DNA of 45,042 nt. Origin: Humibacillus sp. GTDB taxonomy: Bacteria; Actinomycetota; Actinomycetes; Actinomycetales; Dermatophilaceae. Location of the stretch: positions 1 through 45,042 of the forward strand of contig JAKDLG010000022.1 of the NCBI GenBank assembly GCA_030452985.1, in the 5' to 3' direction. The notes below the pieces were generated by a model that did no database searches, was not told where the DNA came from, and saw only the letters and a list, made by a program, of their open reading frames with translations. Numbering within the stretch: the first letter of the stretch is position 1; each line of letters begins with the position of its first letter. This document shows, piece by piece, positions 32,646 to 41,409 of this stretch. Both the position numbers and the translations under genes were made by a program.

Positions 32646-33908
32646 TCATGTCTCGGTCTCCTCGGGGTGATGACGTTGCCGTTGGTACAGCTGCTGGCTG
32701 GCGGTGTTATCGGTCTGACGGGCGGCGTCCTGGAACGCATCGTCGGCCTCCTTGTGCCGTTCGAGTCGTCGCAGGAAGGTTCCTCGGGAGGCCGCCAACG
32801 GCGGGTAGTTGGCGAGGGAGGAGTCGTGTTGGAGCTGATCGAGCAGGTACAGGCCGTGTTCGGCGCCGTCGGCCATACCAACGGCGATAGCGTGGTTCAG
32901 TGCGATGACCGGGGACGGGGTGAGGTGACCCAGCACCGTGTAGAGCGCGGCAATCCGCCGCCAGTCGGTGCCGTCGATGTCGGCGGCCTGGATGTGGCAG
33001 GCCGCGATCTGGGCTTGGATCGTATACGGGCCGCCGCCGAGGGTTTCGGCGCGCTTCAGGGCCGTGAGGCCGCGGCGGATGAGCAGGGTGTCCCAGCGGG
33101 TCCGGTCCTGGTCGGCCAGCAGAACTGGTGTCCCGTCGGCGCCGCGCCGGGCGGGCATCCGTGCGCTCTGAAGCTCGAGAAGGCTGAGCATCCCGTGCAC
33201 CTCGGCCTGCTCCGATTGCAAGGTGGCCAACAGCCGAGCAAGCCGGATCGCGTCTGAGCACAGTTCGGGGCGGGTCCAGTCCTCACCCGCGGTGGCGGCG
33301 TAGCCCTCGTTGAAAATCAGGTAGACGACGGCGATGACGGCCTCGAGTCGGGCGGGTAGCTCAACCGGGGCGGGTAGCGCAAACGCGATGTCCTGCCGAG
33401 TGAGGGTCTTCTTCGCCCGCGAGATCCGCTGGCTCATGGTGGCTTCGCTGACCAGGAACGCCCGTGCGATCTCGGGGGTACGTAACCCGCCGACGGTGCG
33501 CAGGGTGAGGGCGACTTGCGCATCGATGCCCAAGCAGGGGTGACAGGCGGTGAAGATCAGCCGCAGGAGGTCGTCGTGGAGAGGGGTGTCCAGATGATGG
33601 TCGACGGTGCTCATCGGGTCCTCGATGGTGGCGTTCTCTGCGTGGCTGGCGAGGAGGGTGAGCTTGCGGTGCAGGTTGACCTCACGGCGGTATCGGTCAG
33701 TAGCCAGGTGCCGCGCAGTGGCCATGAGCCAGGACGCGGGGTGGTGGGGTACCCCGTCGCGTGGCCACTGTCGCAGCGCGACCTCGAGGGCATCTTGGGC
33801 GAGGTCTTCGGCTGCGGCGAAATCACCGGTGATCCGGGCCAGCACGGCGACCAGACGGCCTGACTCGATACGCCAGACCGCCTCGACCGCCTCGGTCGCC
33901 GTCGCCAC
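32646..33908 (-). CDS. ECF42-type RNA polymerase sigma factor with C-terminal extension
   Basis: A 420-residue extracytoplasmic-function sigma factor. Region 2 is in FAAAEDLAQDALEVALRQWPRDG and ASWLMATARHLATDRYRRE. Region 4 is in LRTVGGLRTPEIARAFLVSEATMSQRISRAKKTL. Beyond about residue 180 comes a long extension (LEAVIAVVYLIFNEGYAA, HGMLSLLELQSAR, WDTLLIRRGLTALKRAE, YTIQAQIAACHI, WRRIAALYTVLGHLTPSPVIALNHAIAVGMADG), the helical repeat-like domain of the ECF42 group. ECF42 factors are paired with DGPF proteins, and one is immediately upstream. The GTG start directly follows its TAA. No anti-sigma factor is present; the extension probably controls activity. Confidence 0.9.
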   Translation of the reverse strand: MATATEAVEAVWRIESGRLVAVLARITGDFAAAEDLAQDALEVALRQWPRDGVPHHPASWLMATARHLATDRYRREVNLHRKLTLLASHAENATIEDPMSTVDHHLDTPLHDDLLRLIFTACHPCLGIDAQVALTLRTVGGLRTPEIARAFLVSEATMSQRISRAKKTLTRQDIAFALPAPVELPARLEAVIAVVYLIFNEGYAATAGEDWTRPELCSDAIRLARLLATLQSEQAEVHGMLSLLELQSARMPARRGADGTPVLLADQDRTRWDTLLIRRGLTALKRAETLGGGPYTIQAQIAACHIQAADIDGTDWRRIAALYTVLGHLTPSPVIALNHAIAVGMADGAEHGLYLLDQLQHDSSLANYPPLAASRGTFLRRLERHKEADDAFQDAARQTDNTASQQLYQRQRHHPEETET

Positions 33909-34286
33909 TTAGCTCTCGAGGCTGGTGAAGTCGGTTGGCCCGAACGTGGGAAGGATGTCGGCCTCTCCCTCCCAGCCGTCCCACAGGTCGTGGTGTGCTT
34001 GTAGGAAGCGGGTGGTCCACTGCACAGCATCCTCGCGTGAGCGTACGTCGTAGACCGCATAGCTGATCAGCTCTTTGGCTTCCGCGAACGGCCCGTCGGC
34101 GGCGCTGAGCTGCCCCCGGGACAGGCTGACCCGGCGGCCGGCCGAGCTGGGTTGCAAACCTTGGCTGTCCACGAGGACCCCAGCGGTGGTTGCCTCCTCA
34201 CCGAGGGCGGCGATCGCCATCATCAGCTCCGGCGGCGGCGGTGAGTTCGGGACAGTGTGGGCTTTGAGCAACACGAGGTATCGCAT
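33909..34286 (-). CDS. DGPF/YCII-domain protein of the ECF42 pair
   Basis: A 125-residue YCII-like protein with the hallmark motif DGPF in AADGPFAEAKELISYAVYDV. It starts MRYLVLLKAH, also typical. DGPF proteins are the usual genomic partners of ECF42 sigma factors; how they act is not established. ATG 34286 has AGGAG nine bases upstream, and its TAA abuts the GTG of the sigma gene. It is the middle gene of a three-gene set with DUF998. Confidence 0.9.
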   Translation of the reverse strand: MRYLVLLKAHTVPNSPPPPELMMAIAALGEEATTAGVLVDSQGLQPSSAGRRVSLSRGQLSAADGPFAEAKELISYAVYDVRSREDAVQWTTRFLQAHHDLWDGWEGEADILPTFGPTDFTSLES

Positions 34287-34333
34287 GGGCTTCTCTCCTT
34301 CTCGTGGGTGGCGGATTCTGGTGCGAGAGCCCC

Positions 34334-35011
34334 TTACGACTCATCACGGTAGAGGGTGATGCTGGTGACGGTCAGCCAGCTGCAGGCAACGATCACCGCG
34401 GCCACGAAGGCGACGACGGTGGGCTTGCCGCCGCCGGCGGCGACCCCGACGAACGCGGTCAGGAACAGCACGCCGGTGCTGATAGCGGCTAGGCCCCTGC
34501 CTCGTTGGGAGCGCCGCAGGTAGTGCACCCCGAGGGTGACTGTTGCGGCGCTGAACGCCAGGAAGCCGGTCCCGGCGGCTGCGAGGTGCATCAGTCCGTG
34601 TCCCGAGACGACTCCGGGCCCGGCAGCAGTGCCCACGGGAAAGCCGTCAGCCGGGTCGGCAGTGCAGAGCCCGGCCGCGAGCAGACCAGCGCCGTAGAGC
34701 CCGAGCAGGACCGGAACGGCCCGAAGTGCCAGTGCGCGCCGAAACCCCAACGCGGCGGCGATGGTCATCAGCCCCGTCAACACGAGCAGGGTCGCGTGGA
34801 CCCAGCCGTAGGGCCCGTTCGAGAGCAGGCTCCAGCTGTGCCGGGTCAGGTCGAAACCGGGCCTGACGGTCGCCTCAATGAGCGACACGCCGACGTACAG
34901 CGGACCCGCGATCACGCCCCAGCCCAGCAGTGACTTCGTGACCCGATCGGCCCGGCACCCCCTGGGGGCGACGGCAGGGGAGGCGGCCGGGGGTGGTACG
35001 TGCGTAGTCAT
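34334..35011 (-). CDS. DUF998 membrane protein
   Basis: A 225-residue integral membrane protein with six predicted helices, of the DUF998 family. GVIAGPLYVGVSLIEATVRPGFDLTRHSWSLLSNGPYGWVH is the conserved first helix and loop. VSGHGLMHLAAAGTGFLAFSAA forms a later helix. Function unknown. It lies 47 bp upstream of the DGPF gene in the same direction, so it may be a target or sensor for the ECF42 sigma factor. ATG 35011 has GGAG five bases upstream. Confidence 0.85.
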   Translation of the reverse strand: MTTHVPPPAASPAVAPRGCRADRVTKSLLGWGVIAGPLYVGVSLIEATVRPGFDLTRHSWSLLSNGPYGWVHATLLVLTGLMTIAAALGFRRALALRAVPVLLGLYGAGLLAAGLCTADPADGFPVGTAAGPGVVSGHGLMHLAAAGTGFLAFSAATVTLGVHYLRRSQRGRGLAAISTGVLFLTAFVGVAAGGGKPTVVAFVAAVIVACSWLTVTSITLYRDES

Positions 35012-35108
35012 GAGAACTCCCAGGTTCGGGGACCACGCCTGCTGCGGTCCCCCTACCCGTTACTCGATCGGGCGGCCTGAATTTCTACCGCCCATCCCAA
35101 CAACTTCG

Positions 35109-35134
35109 CGCGAGGCCCAGGACTGGGCCTCGCG
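35109..35134 (-). terminator. Perfect 12-bp hairpin after the multicopper oxidase gene
   Basis: CGCGAGGCCCAG (35109-35120), loop GA, CTGGGCCTCGCG (35123-35134). It lies about 100 bases beyond the oxidase stop codon, between it and the DUF998 promoter region. A terminator is likely. Confidence 0.65.
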
Positions 35135-35236
35135 GGAACGAAGCGAACCAAACGCGTCTGCTTGGACGTCCGATCCACGGCGAGATCGGACGCGAGGTGG
35201 CGCGTCGTCAGCCGTCGACGCCGCCCTGCGGGAGCG

Positions 35237-36820
35237 TCACGGTTCTTCTGCTGAAATTGACGCCGAGCCCGAAGAATTCGCTGGAGGAGTGCACTCGCTG
35301 GATTCGAGCGGCATCGCCGAAGGAGCGTCCCCGGGCTTCACGCTGAGGAACTGTCCCATCATGCCTTGATCCTCGTGCAGGAGCAGGTGGCAGTGGTACA
35401 TGTACGGCGAGACCGGGTCCGCGTAGTCCTGGAACACCATGATGAGCCGGTATCTCCTGAAGGGTTCGAGGTAAACGGTGTCCTTTCGGCCCTGCAACTC
35501 GGGCGGGGGCGGGGAGTCATCGATCGACAAGACTTCGAACTGGACGTCGTGGATGTGGAAGTTGTGGGGGAAGGGGTTTCGGTTGCGGACCTGCCACACC
35601 TCGGTCGAACCCAGGGCGACCATGGTGTCGATCCGGTTCATGTCCATCCGCGCCCCGTTGATCTGCCGACCCGCCAGCTCGAAGGAGCGCGTCCTGCTCA
35701 CCTGGCTCTCGCGAAGGCCGAAGCTGGCGAGTGTGACCGGGAGCGCCGGGGACCAGGCGAGGGTGTCGGCAGCGTGGAGCCGGAGGATGTCGAAGGTGTC
35801 GGTGCCTCCGAACGCGACTGGGGCGGAGACCCTCCCGAGATCGGGTGGGGTCGATCGCAGGGTGGCCGTTGACCCAGGCGTCATGGTGAGCACGATCTCG
35901 GCTCGTTCCGCAGGCGAGAGGCGGACAGACGTCAGGGGCAGGGGGGTGTGGAGCAGACCCCCATCGGTGGCGATCAGGTCGAACGAGCGCCCGTCGGAGA
36001 ACCCGAAGTTGTAGGTGCGCGCGGTGGAGGCGTTGAGGATGCGTAGCCGGGTGTGCTGGCTGGTGACGGTGTGAACGGCACCGACCACGCCATTGACCAG
36101 GATGGTGCGCCCAAGAGTGCCGATCTCGTTGCCACTGTCGTCTAGGACGAGCTGGCCATGATCGTCGAAGTTCTTGTCCTGCACGATGAGGGGGAGGTCG
36201 TCGACGCCATACGCATGGGGCAGATCCGGATGCTGCGTGTCTGAGTCATCGAGGATCCATAACCCGCTCAACCCGGCGTAGACCTGGTGCTCGGTCTGCC
36301 CGTGTGGATGCGGGTGGTACCACAGCGTCGCCCCGGCCTGGGCGATGGTGAAGGTGGGGCTCCAGGTCTCGCCCGGAGCGATCGGCTGGTGCGGCCCACC
36401 ATCCATGACGGCCGGCAGGTGCATCCCGTGGCAGTGCAGCGTCGTCATCTCCGCCAGACTGTTGGTGACGCTGAGCTGCACCTTGTCCCCGCGAGCCGCC
36501 CGCAGGGTGGGGCCGAGGTAGGGCCTGTCGTAGCCGAGGGTGGCTGTCCGTCGACCGGCGACGAACTCGGTCGTCCCGTTCTGGGCGGTCAGGTGGAACA
36601 CTCGGGTTCCGTCGGACGAAACGGTGGAGGCCGCCAGCGGCGGAATGGGTAGATCGCGGGCTTGGCTTCGGCCAGGGCCCGTGCCGAGGCTGTCACCTGA
36701 CCGGCACGCCGTGAACGCCTCCAGGCCGGCAACGGCAAGCGCCGCCTTGACGACAGTTCGTCGGCACGGGTGCACCTGCTTGATCGTGTGCGTGGGTGGG
36801 TGTCGATCGGATCGGGCCAT
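35237..36820 (-). CDS. Exported multicopper oxidase (CueO-like)
   Basis: A 527-residue three-domain multicopper oxidase. Copper ligands are in TLHCHGMHLP, WYHPHPHGQTEHQ, HNFHIHDVQFEV and the C-terminal YMYHCHLLLHEDQGMMG, which includes the type 1 Cys and axial Met. The N-terminus has HPCRRTVVKAALAVAGLEAFTAC: a twin-arginine followed by a lipobox-like Cys, so Tat export of a folded, perhaps lipid-anchored enzyme. Likely roles are periplasmic-side copper(I) or phenol oxidation. I chose ATG 36820 (MARSDRH) since upstream in-frame codons lack conserved features. It lies downstream of a two-component pair on the same strand, possibly its regulator. Confidence 0.9.
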   Translation of the reverse strand: MARSDRHPPTHTIKQVHPCRRTVVKAALAVAGLEAFTACRSGDSLGTGPGRSQARDLPIPPLAASTVSSDGTRVFHLTAQNGTTEFVAGRRTATLGYDRPYLGPTLRAARGDKVQLSVTNSLAEMTTLHCHGMHLPAVMDGGPHQPIAPGETWSPTFTIAQAGATLWYHPHPHGQTEHQVYAGLSGLWILDDSDTQHPDLPHAYGVDDLPLIVQDKNFDDHGQLVLDDSGNEIGTLGRTILVNGVVGAVHTVTSQHTRLRILNASTARTYNFGFSDGRSFDLIATDGGLLHTPLPLTSVRLSPAERAEIVLTMTPGSTATLRSTPPDLGRVSAPVAFGGTDTFDILRLHAADTLAWSPALPVTLASFGLRESQVSRTRSFELAGRQINGARMDMNRIDTMVALGSTEVWQVRNRNPFPHNFHIHDVQFEVLSIDDSPPPPELQGRKDTVYLEPFRRYRLIMVFQDYADPVSPYMYHCHLLLHEDQGMMGQFLSVKPGDAPSAMPLESSECTPPANSSGSASISAEEP

Positions 36821-36893
36821 GTCGCTGACGTTAGGTAGCTGTCCCCGGGGCCACATCCCCCACCAGTCGGCACGTGACCACACCCGTGAAGTC

Positions 36894-36913
36894 ACCCTGG
36901 GGTCGTCAGGGGT
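36894..36913. promoter_or_regulatory. Imperfect dyad upstream of the multicopper oxidase gene
   Basis: ACCCTG (36894-36899) and CAGGGGT (36907-36913) flank a seven-base centre, about 75 bp ahead of the oxidase start. The G/C blocks recall copper-sensor operators, but the match is loose. Confidence 0.3.
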
Positions 36914-36995
36914 TGACGTCGTGGATTGACATGGTGACTCAGGGCCCAGGCATGGGTCGGGGCCGGCGAGCATGCCTCACTCTGGTACGCGGTGG

Positions 36996-37655
36996 TCAGT
37001 CCCCGGGGACGACCAGACCGGTCTGATAGGCGAGCACCACCAGCTGGGCCCGGTCGCGAGCCTGGAGCTTGGTCAGCAGCCGGCTGACGTAGGTGCGAGA
37101 AGTGGCTGGCGAGATGTACAAGGTGGCGGCGATCTCATCGTTGGACGCTCCGCGTCCCACTTCGGTGAGCACTTCCAGCTCCCGCTTCGTCAGGTCGGTC
37201 AGCCGCGACCGGTCAAGTGTGCCCACCCTTGTCGACGCGAGGGTCTGCATGACCTTGCGTGTGATCGTCGGCGAGAGCAGTGCGTCGCCCTGAGCGACCA
37301 CACGGATGGCGTGGCGCAGCTCTTCGGCGGTCACATCCTTGAGGAGGTAGCCGGAGGCTCCTGCGCGGATGGCTCCGGAGACCTCATCGTCGTCATCGAA
37401 GGTCGTGAGCATCAGCACTCGCACGCCGGCCAGGTCATCGTCACCGGTGATGCGTTCGGTTGCCGTCAGTCCGTCCATCCCGGGCATCCGAATATCCATG
37501 AGCACCACGTCGGGGTGGTGTGCGATCACGGCGTGCAATCCCGCCTGGCCGGAGGCTGCCTCGGCCAGCACAGTGATGTCCCCGTCATGCTCGGCCAGGG
37601 CGCGGAGTCCGGTGCGCACGAGCTCCTGGTCGTCGACGAGCACGATCCGGATCAT
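36996..37655 (-). CDS. NarL/LuxR-family response regulator
   Basis: A 219-residue regulator. The receiver domain has the acidic pair in VLVDDQE, phospho-acceptor D54 in VVLMDIRMPG, Thr in LMLTTFDDDD and Lys in GYLLKDVTAEEL. The C-terminal LuxR-type helix-turn-helix is in LTKRELEVLTEVGRGASNDEIAATLYISPATSRTYVSRLL. The ATG overlaps the kinase stop (ATGA). The pair lies between an exported copper oxidase and an MMPL transporter, either of which may be its target. Confidence 0.93.
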   Translation of the reverse strand: MIRIVLVDDQELVRTGLRALAEHDGDITVLAEAASGQAGLHAVIAHHPDVVLMDIRMPGMDGLTATERITGDDDLAGVRVLMLTTFDDDDEVSGAIRAGASGYLLKDVTAEELRHAIRVVAQGDALLSPTITRKVMQTLASTRVGTLDRSRLTDLTKRELEVLTEVGRGASNDEIAATLYISPATSRTYVSRLLTKLQARDRAQLVVLAYQTGLVVPGD

Positions 37656-38908
37656 GGCTCGTTGCCGAGGGGCAGCTGAGCGTGGACGAGAAAGCCACCA
37701 CCGGTCCGCGTACCCGAGGTGACCTCGCCTCCTAGAAGGGCGGCCCGTTCGCGCATGCCGAGAAGACCCTGACCCCTCGGTCCTGATCCCACCAGCGACC
37801 CGGGCGGGTCTCTTGGTGGCTCGAGCCCGCTCCCATCATCGGTGACCTCGATCTGGAGGTCATCGCCGACCCGGCGCGCGGTGATAGCCCCATGTCGGGC
37901 GCCGGAGTGGCGAATCATGTTGGTCACGGCTTCCTGGACGATCCTGAATGCCGTCACGTCGATCGCGGTCGGAACGCAGCCGGGGTCGACCTCCACCCGC
38001 AGCGACATGTCAATCCCGACGTTGCGCGCCGTCCGGGCCAGCCGTTCGAGCCCCACGAGGCCGGTTGGCAGGGTCGGCGATTCCTCGTTCAGGGGCGAAC
38101 GGAGCAGGTGCACCGTAGTACGCAGGTCACGCAGAGTGGCCGATGCGGTGTTCTGCACCTGCGTCACGGCTCGTGCGGCCGCGGCGTCGTCCCGGCCGAT
38201 GGCTTCCCTAGCGACGTTGCTGTGCAGCGCGACAACTGCGATGGAGTGCCCGATGGCGTCGTGCAGGTCCCGGGCGATCCGAAGTCGCTCCGCCTGCATG
38301 CGCTGCTCGGCCGCCCGTTGCAGGTGCAGGGCGGTCAGCTCCTGCAGGCGACATTGCTGCTCGTGGATGCTCCTGCGGTTGCGCACATTGACCCCCAGGG
38401 TGATGGCGGCCGCGACCAAAGCGAGATTGGTGAGCAGGTCATAGCTGAAGAGGTAGGTGGTGGAGAGCGCCTCCTTCTGGATACGGAAGTACGTCGAGGC
38501 AGCAGCCAGGACAACGCCACCGAACAGAGCGCTGCGGGTGTGATTGGTCTCCGCCGCCGAGTACAGGGCGCCCATGGCCGGCAGCGCCATTCCGATCGGC
38601 GAGAACCCGATCGCGTAGTAGGCGAAGATGCCGAAGATGGTCACCGCCAAAATCGTTCGGGGTGCCCGAGTCCGAAGAAGCAGGACTCCACCGAAAGCCA
38701 GCGCGAACAGGTACGCGCCGGGTCGAAGCGTGCCGGTATGAACCAAGTCCGCGGTGATCGCCATCGACACCGCCGTGGTGAGGCCCACCGCCAGCACCAC
38801 CTCCTGGGTGCCGGGGTGCTCTCGCAGCACATCGCCTCGCCGGACCAAGGGGCCCACCCGCATGCGCCGGCGCGGACGCTTCGGAACAGCTTCGGCCGGG
38901 GTGGTCAT
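37652..38908 (-). CDS. NarL-type sensor histidine kinase
   Basis: A 418-residue kinase with six or so membrane helices in residues 35-170 and no large extracellular domain. A coiled linker (HEQQCRLQELTALHLQRAAEQRMQAERL) leads to the HisKA_3 box RIARDLHDAIGHSIAVVALH. The ATPase domain shows FRIVQEAVTNMIRHSGA and DDGSGLEPP, GQGLLGMRERAALLGGEV. The start ATG 38908 follows TACGCT by six bases, a leaderless arrangement. It is transcribed first, with the regulator overlapping its end, and diverges from the MMPL gene. Confidence 0.92.
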   Translation of the reverse strand: MTTPAEAVPKRPRRRMRVGPLVRRGDVLREHPGTQEVVLAVGLTTAVSMAITADLVHTGTLRPGAYLFALAFGGVLLLRTRAPRTILAVTIFGIFAYYAIGFSPIGMALPAMGALYSAAETNHTRSALFGGVVLAAASTYFRIQKEALSTTYLFSYDLLTNLALVAAAITLGVNVRNRRSIHEQQCRLQELTALHLQRAAEQRMQAERLRIARDLHDAIGHSIAVVALHSNVAREAIGRDDAAAARAVTQVQNTASATLRDLRTTVHLLRSPLNEESPTLPTGLVGLERLARTARNVGIDMSLRVEVDPGCVPTAIDVTAFRIVQEAVTNMIRHSGARHGAITARRVGDDLQIEVTDDGSGLEPPRDPPGSLVGSGPRGQGLLGMRERAALLGGEVTSGTRTGGGFLVHAQLPLGNEP

Positions 38909-38914
38909 GAAGAC

Positions 38915-38920
38915 AGCGTA
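38915..38920 (-). promoter_or_regulatory. Candidate leaderless -10 (TACGCT) of the kinase gene
   Basis: On the minus strand TACGCT is followed by six bases and the ATG at 38908. It is the same hexamer and spacing as at 4815 and 8632. Confidence 0.45.
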
Positions 38921-39049
38921 GAAACCTGGTGCCGTCAGCGACAGCCCCTCACGTGTGCGTTGGCGTCGCCCAGGGACGACCGTCACCGTCGACATGCACG
39001 GGCACGCAAGGACGAGCCTGGGCCGATGCGTAGAGCACCCACCAATCCT

Positions 39050-39055
39050 TAACGT
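39050..39055 (+). promoter_or_regulatory. Candidate leaderless -10 (TAACGT) of the MMPL gene
   Basis: TAACGT lies eight bases before ATG 39064, and no ribosome site is seen. It faces away from the kinase promoter across a 155-bp shared spacer. Confidence 0.35.
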
Positions 39056-39063
39056 CAGTTCAC

Positions 39064-41244
39064 ATGAAGCCGATGACGCCAAGCAGGCCGCCCAGGAGCG
39101 CCACGGGCAGGGCCTCGTCGATGGTTCGTCTGTCCGCCTGGTCCCAGCAGCACCGGTGGCTGGCGTTGGCGATCTGGGTGGTGGTCCTGGTCGGTATCTC
39201 TGGTGCGGCGCAGGCCGAAGGCACCAGCTACCGCAACGACATCGCCTTGCCGGGCACCCAGTCCCAGCAGGTCCTGGATGAGCTCCACGCCGACGCGCCG
39301 CAGCAGGCAGGAGAGTCCATCCAGGTCGTCGTCCACGACACGGCAGGGCTCACCCCGGCACCGACCACGTTGCGGGTTCGTGCACTGCTCGGCAGGGTGC
39401 AGAACCTGCCCCACGTCTTGGCCGTCTCCGACCCCTTCACCACCCCCGGTGCCCTCTCCGGCGACGAGACCACCGCCTACTCCACCGTCCAGCTCGACGG
39501 CGTGACCGCCGACATCCCACCGGCCGCGATCGCCTCGATCATCTCGACCGCGAAGGCGGGCGAGGGTCACGGCCTGCAGGTAGAGCTCGGTGGCGACGCC
39601 ATTCGTTCCGCTCAAGGTGGTGGCGGCGGGCCGGCCGAGGGCCTGGGGCTGCTGGCCGCGCTGGTCATCCTGCTCGTGATGTTCGGCTCGCTCCTCGCCG
39701 CCACCCTCCCACTGATCACGGCAGCGTTCGCCGTCGGATCCACCCTGGGCATCATCGCGCTGCTGTCCAACATTCTGACCATCCCGGACTACGCCGCGCC
39801 GCTGATGATCCTGGTCGGCCTCGGTGTCGGTATCGACTACGCCCTGCTCATCTTCTCCCGCTTTCGCAGTGAGCTTCTGGCTGGTCACGAGCGCGCGGCT
39901 GCGACGAACCGTGCCCTCGACACCGCGGGCCGTTCCGTGCTGTTCGCCGGGGCCACCGTGATGATCGCCCTGCTCGGCCTGCTGACCCTGCGGCTCAGCT
40001 CGCTCGAAGGGGTGGCCTTGGCCGTCGCGCTCACGGTCCTAGCCACCATGATTACCTCACTGACCCTGCTGCCGTCACTGCTCTCCATCTTCGGAGGGCG
40101 CATCGAGAAGCGAATACGGCGTCACCACGAACGTGCGCGCGGTGACCAGGGTCGGCGCTGGCGCTCCTGGGCCAGCCGGGTGCAGCGTCGACCGGTTGCG
40201 GCTCTGGTGTTGGGTCTGGTCGTCACCGGAGCGATGGCCGTTCCCGCGCTGAGCATGAGGCTGGGCATCGCCGACGCCGGGACCGACCCCGTCGGTACCA
40301 CCAGTCGTGCCGCGTACGACCTGCTGGCCAAGGGCTTCGGGCCGGGGTTCAACGGTCCGCTCGTCGTCATCGCGAAGGGCGGTTCGACACCCGCCGCCGA
40401 TCTCAGGCAGGCCCTTTCCGCCGTGGCGGGTGTAGCGTTCGTCAACCAGCCCCAGGCCCTGGCCACCGGTGGCGGCTACCTGGCTTTCGTCGTACCTGCC
40501 AGCGCTCCCCAGGCTGCCGCGACCACCGACCTGGTCGCCACCCTCCGCACCGTCACGCTGCCCGAACTCGCTCGCACCACGGGCGCCACCTATCTCGTGG
40601 GAGGCACTCCCGCCGCTGCCGGCGATTTCGCGGCCGCTGTCAGTGCGCGGCTGCCATGGTTCATCGGTGCGGTCGTCGGCCTGTCGGCGTTGCTGCTGAT
40701 GGCGGTATTCCGTTCCGTCCTCATCCCCGTGAAGGCCGCCATCCTCAACATCCTCAGCATCGGAGCCTCGCTCGGCATCGTCACCCTGGTCTTCCAGCGA
40801 GGCCTGTTCGGTGTTGATCCCGGGCCGGTCCAGGCGTTCGTTCCCGTGATGATCTTCGCCATCGTGTTCGGCTTGTCAATGGACTACGAGGTCTTCCTCG
40901 TGTCCCGGATGCACGAGGAGTGGGAGCACACCACGGACCCCCATCAAGCTGTCCGCCACGGACTGGCCGCCACGGGTGGCGTCGTCACGGCAGCCGCCGC
41001 CATCATGTTCGTCGTCTTCGGTGCCTTCCTGCTCAGTCCCGGACGAATGCTGCAACAGTTCGGACTCGGTCTAGCCGTCGCTGTCCTCGTGGACGCGCTG
41101 ATCATTCGATGCCTCCTCTTGCCCGCCATCATGACGTTGCTCGGCCGTCGTGCCTGGTGGCTACCCCAAAGCGTGGGCCGCCTCATCCCCACCATCCCCC
41201 TCGAGGGGCGGCCCACACCACCTAGCAATGAGATTCCGTCGTGA
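39064..41244 (+). CDS. MMPL-family (RND-type) membrane transporter
   Basis: A 726-residue transporter with the duplicated MMPL plan. There is one N-terminal helix (WLALAIWVVVLVGISG), an external domain, and five helices including VGLGVGIDYALLIFSRFRSEL. A basic cytoplasmic linker (RRHHERARGDQGRRWR) follows, then the second half with IVFGLSMDYEVFLVSRMHEEW. The two paired Asp-Tyr motifs are the expected proton-relay residues. MMPL proteins export lipids, siderophores or drugs. It lacks the large mycobacterial C-terminal domain. ATG 39064 is given; ATG 39121 would remove 19 non-conserved residues. It is divergent from the two-component pair, its probable regulator. Confidence 0.9.
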   Translation: MKPMTPSRPPRSATGRASSMVRLSAWSQQHRWLALAIWVVVLVGISGAAQAEGTSYRNDIALPGTQSQQVLDELHADAPQQAGESIQVVVHDTAGLTPAPTTLRVRALLGRVQNLPHVLAVSDPFTTPGALSGDETTAYSTVQLDGVTADIPPAAIASIISTAKAGEGHGLQVELGGDAIRSAQGGGGGPAEGLGLLAALVILLVMFGSLLAATLPLITAAFAVGSTLGIIALLSNILTIPDYAAPLMILVGLGVGIDYALLIFSRFRSELLAGHERAAATNRALDTAGRSVLFAGATVMIALLGLLTLRLSSLEGVALAVALTVLATMITSLTLLPSLLSIFGGRIEKRIRRHHERARGDQGRRWRSWASRVQRRPVAALVLGLVVTGAMAVPALSMRLGIADAGTDPVGTTSRAAYDLLAKGFGPGFNGPLVVIAKGGSTPAADLRQALSAVAGVAFVNQPQALATGGGYLAFVVPASAPQAAATTDLVATLRTVTLPELARTTGATYLVGGTPAAAGDFAAAVSARLPWFIGAVVGLSALLLMAVFRSVLIPVKAAILNILSIGASLGIVTLVFQRGLFGVDPGPVQAFVPVMIFAIVFGLSMDYEVFLVSRMHEEWEHTTDPHQAVRHGLAATGGVVTAAAAIMFVVFGAFLLSPGRMLQQFGLGLAVAVLVDALIIRCLLLPAIMTLLGRRAWWLPQSVGRLIPTIPLEGRPTPPSNEIPS

Positions 41245-41328
41245 CCATCAGCCGCAGCGGCGAGCTCGACGTCACGCCGATCGGGCCACCACCTTCGTCG
41301 AGAACGGGCCTTCGAACCCTCCGTCGGG

Positions 41329-41358
41329 CCTCGCATCCACCGATCGGTGGATGCGAGG
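41329..41358. terminator. 30-bp perfect palindrome after the MMPL gene
   Basis: Fifteen-base arms meeting at CCGATCGG, with ends CCTCGCATCC and GGATGCGAGG and no spacer. It lies 84 bp after the MMPL stop and 51 bp before the next gene. As RNA it would form a strong hairpin; as DNA it is a symmetric protein site. Confidence 0.6.
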
Positions 41359-41409
41359 TCGAACTGCTCGTTCGATGTGCTGGCTTCGCGTGAGGGACGA
41401 CACTGGTGT

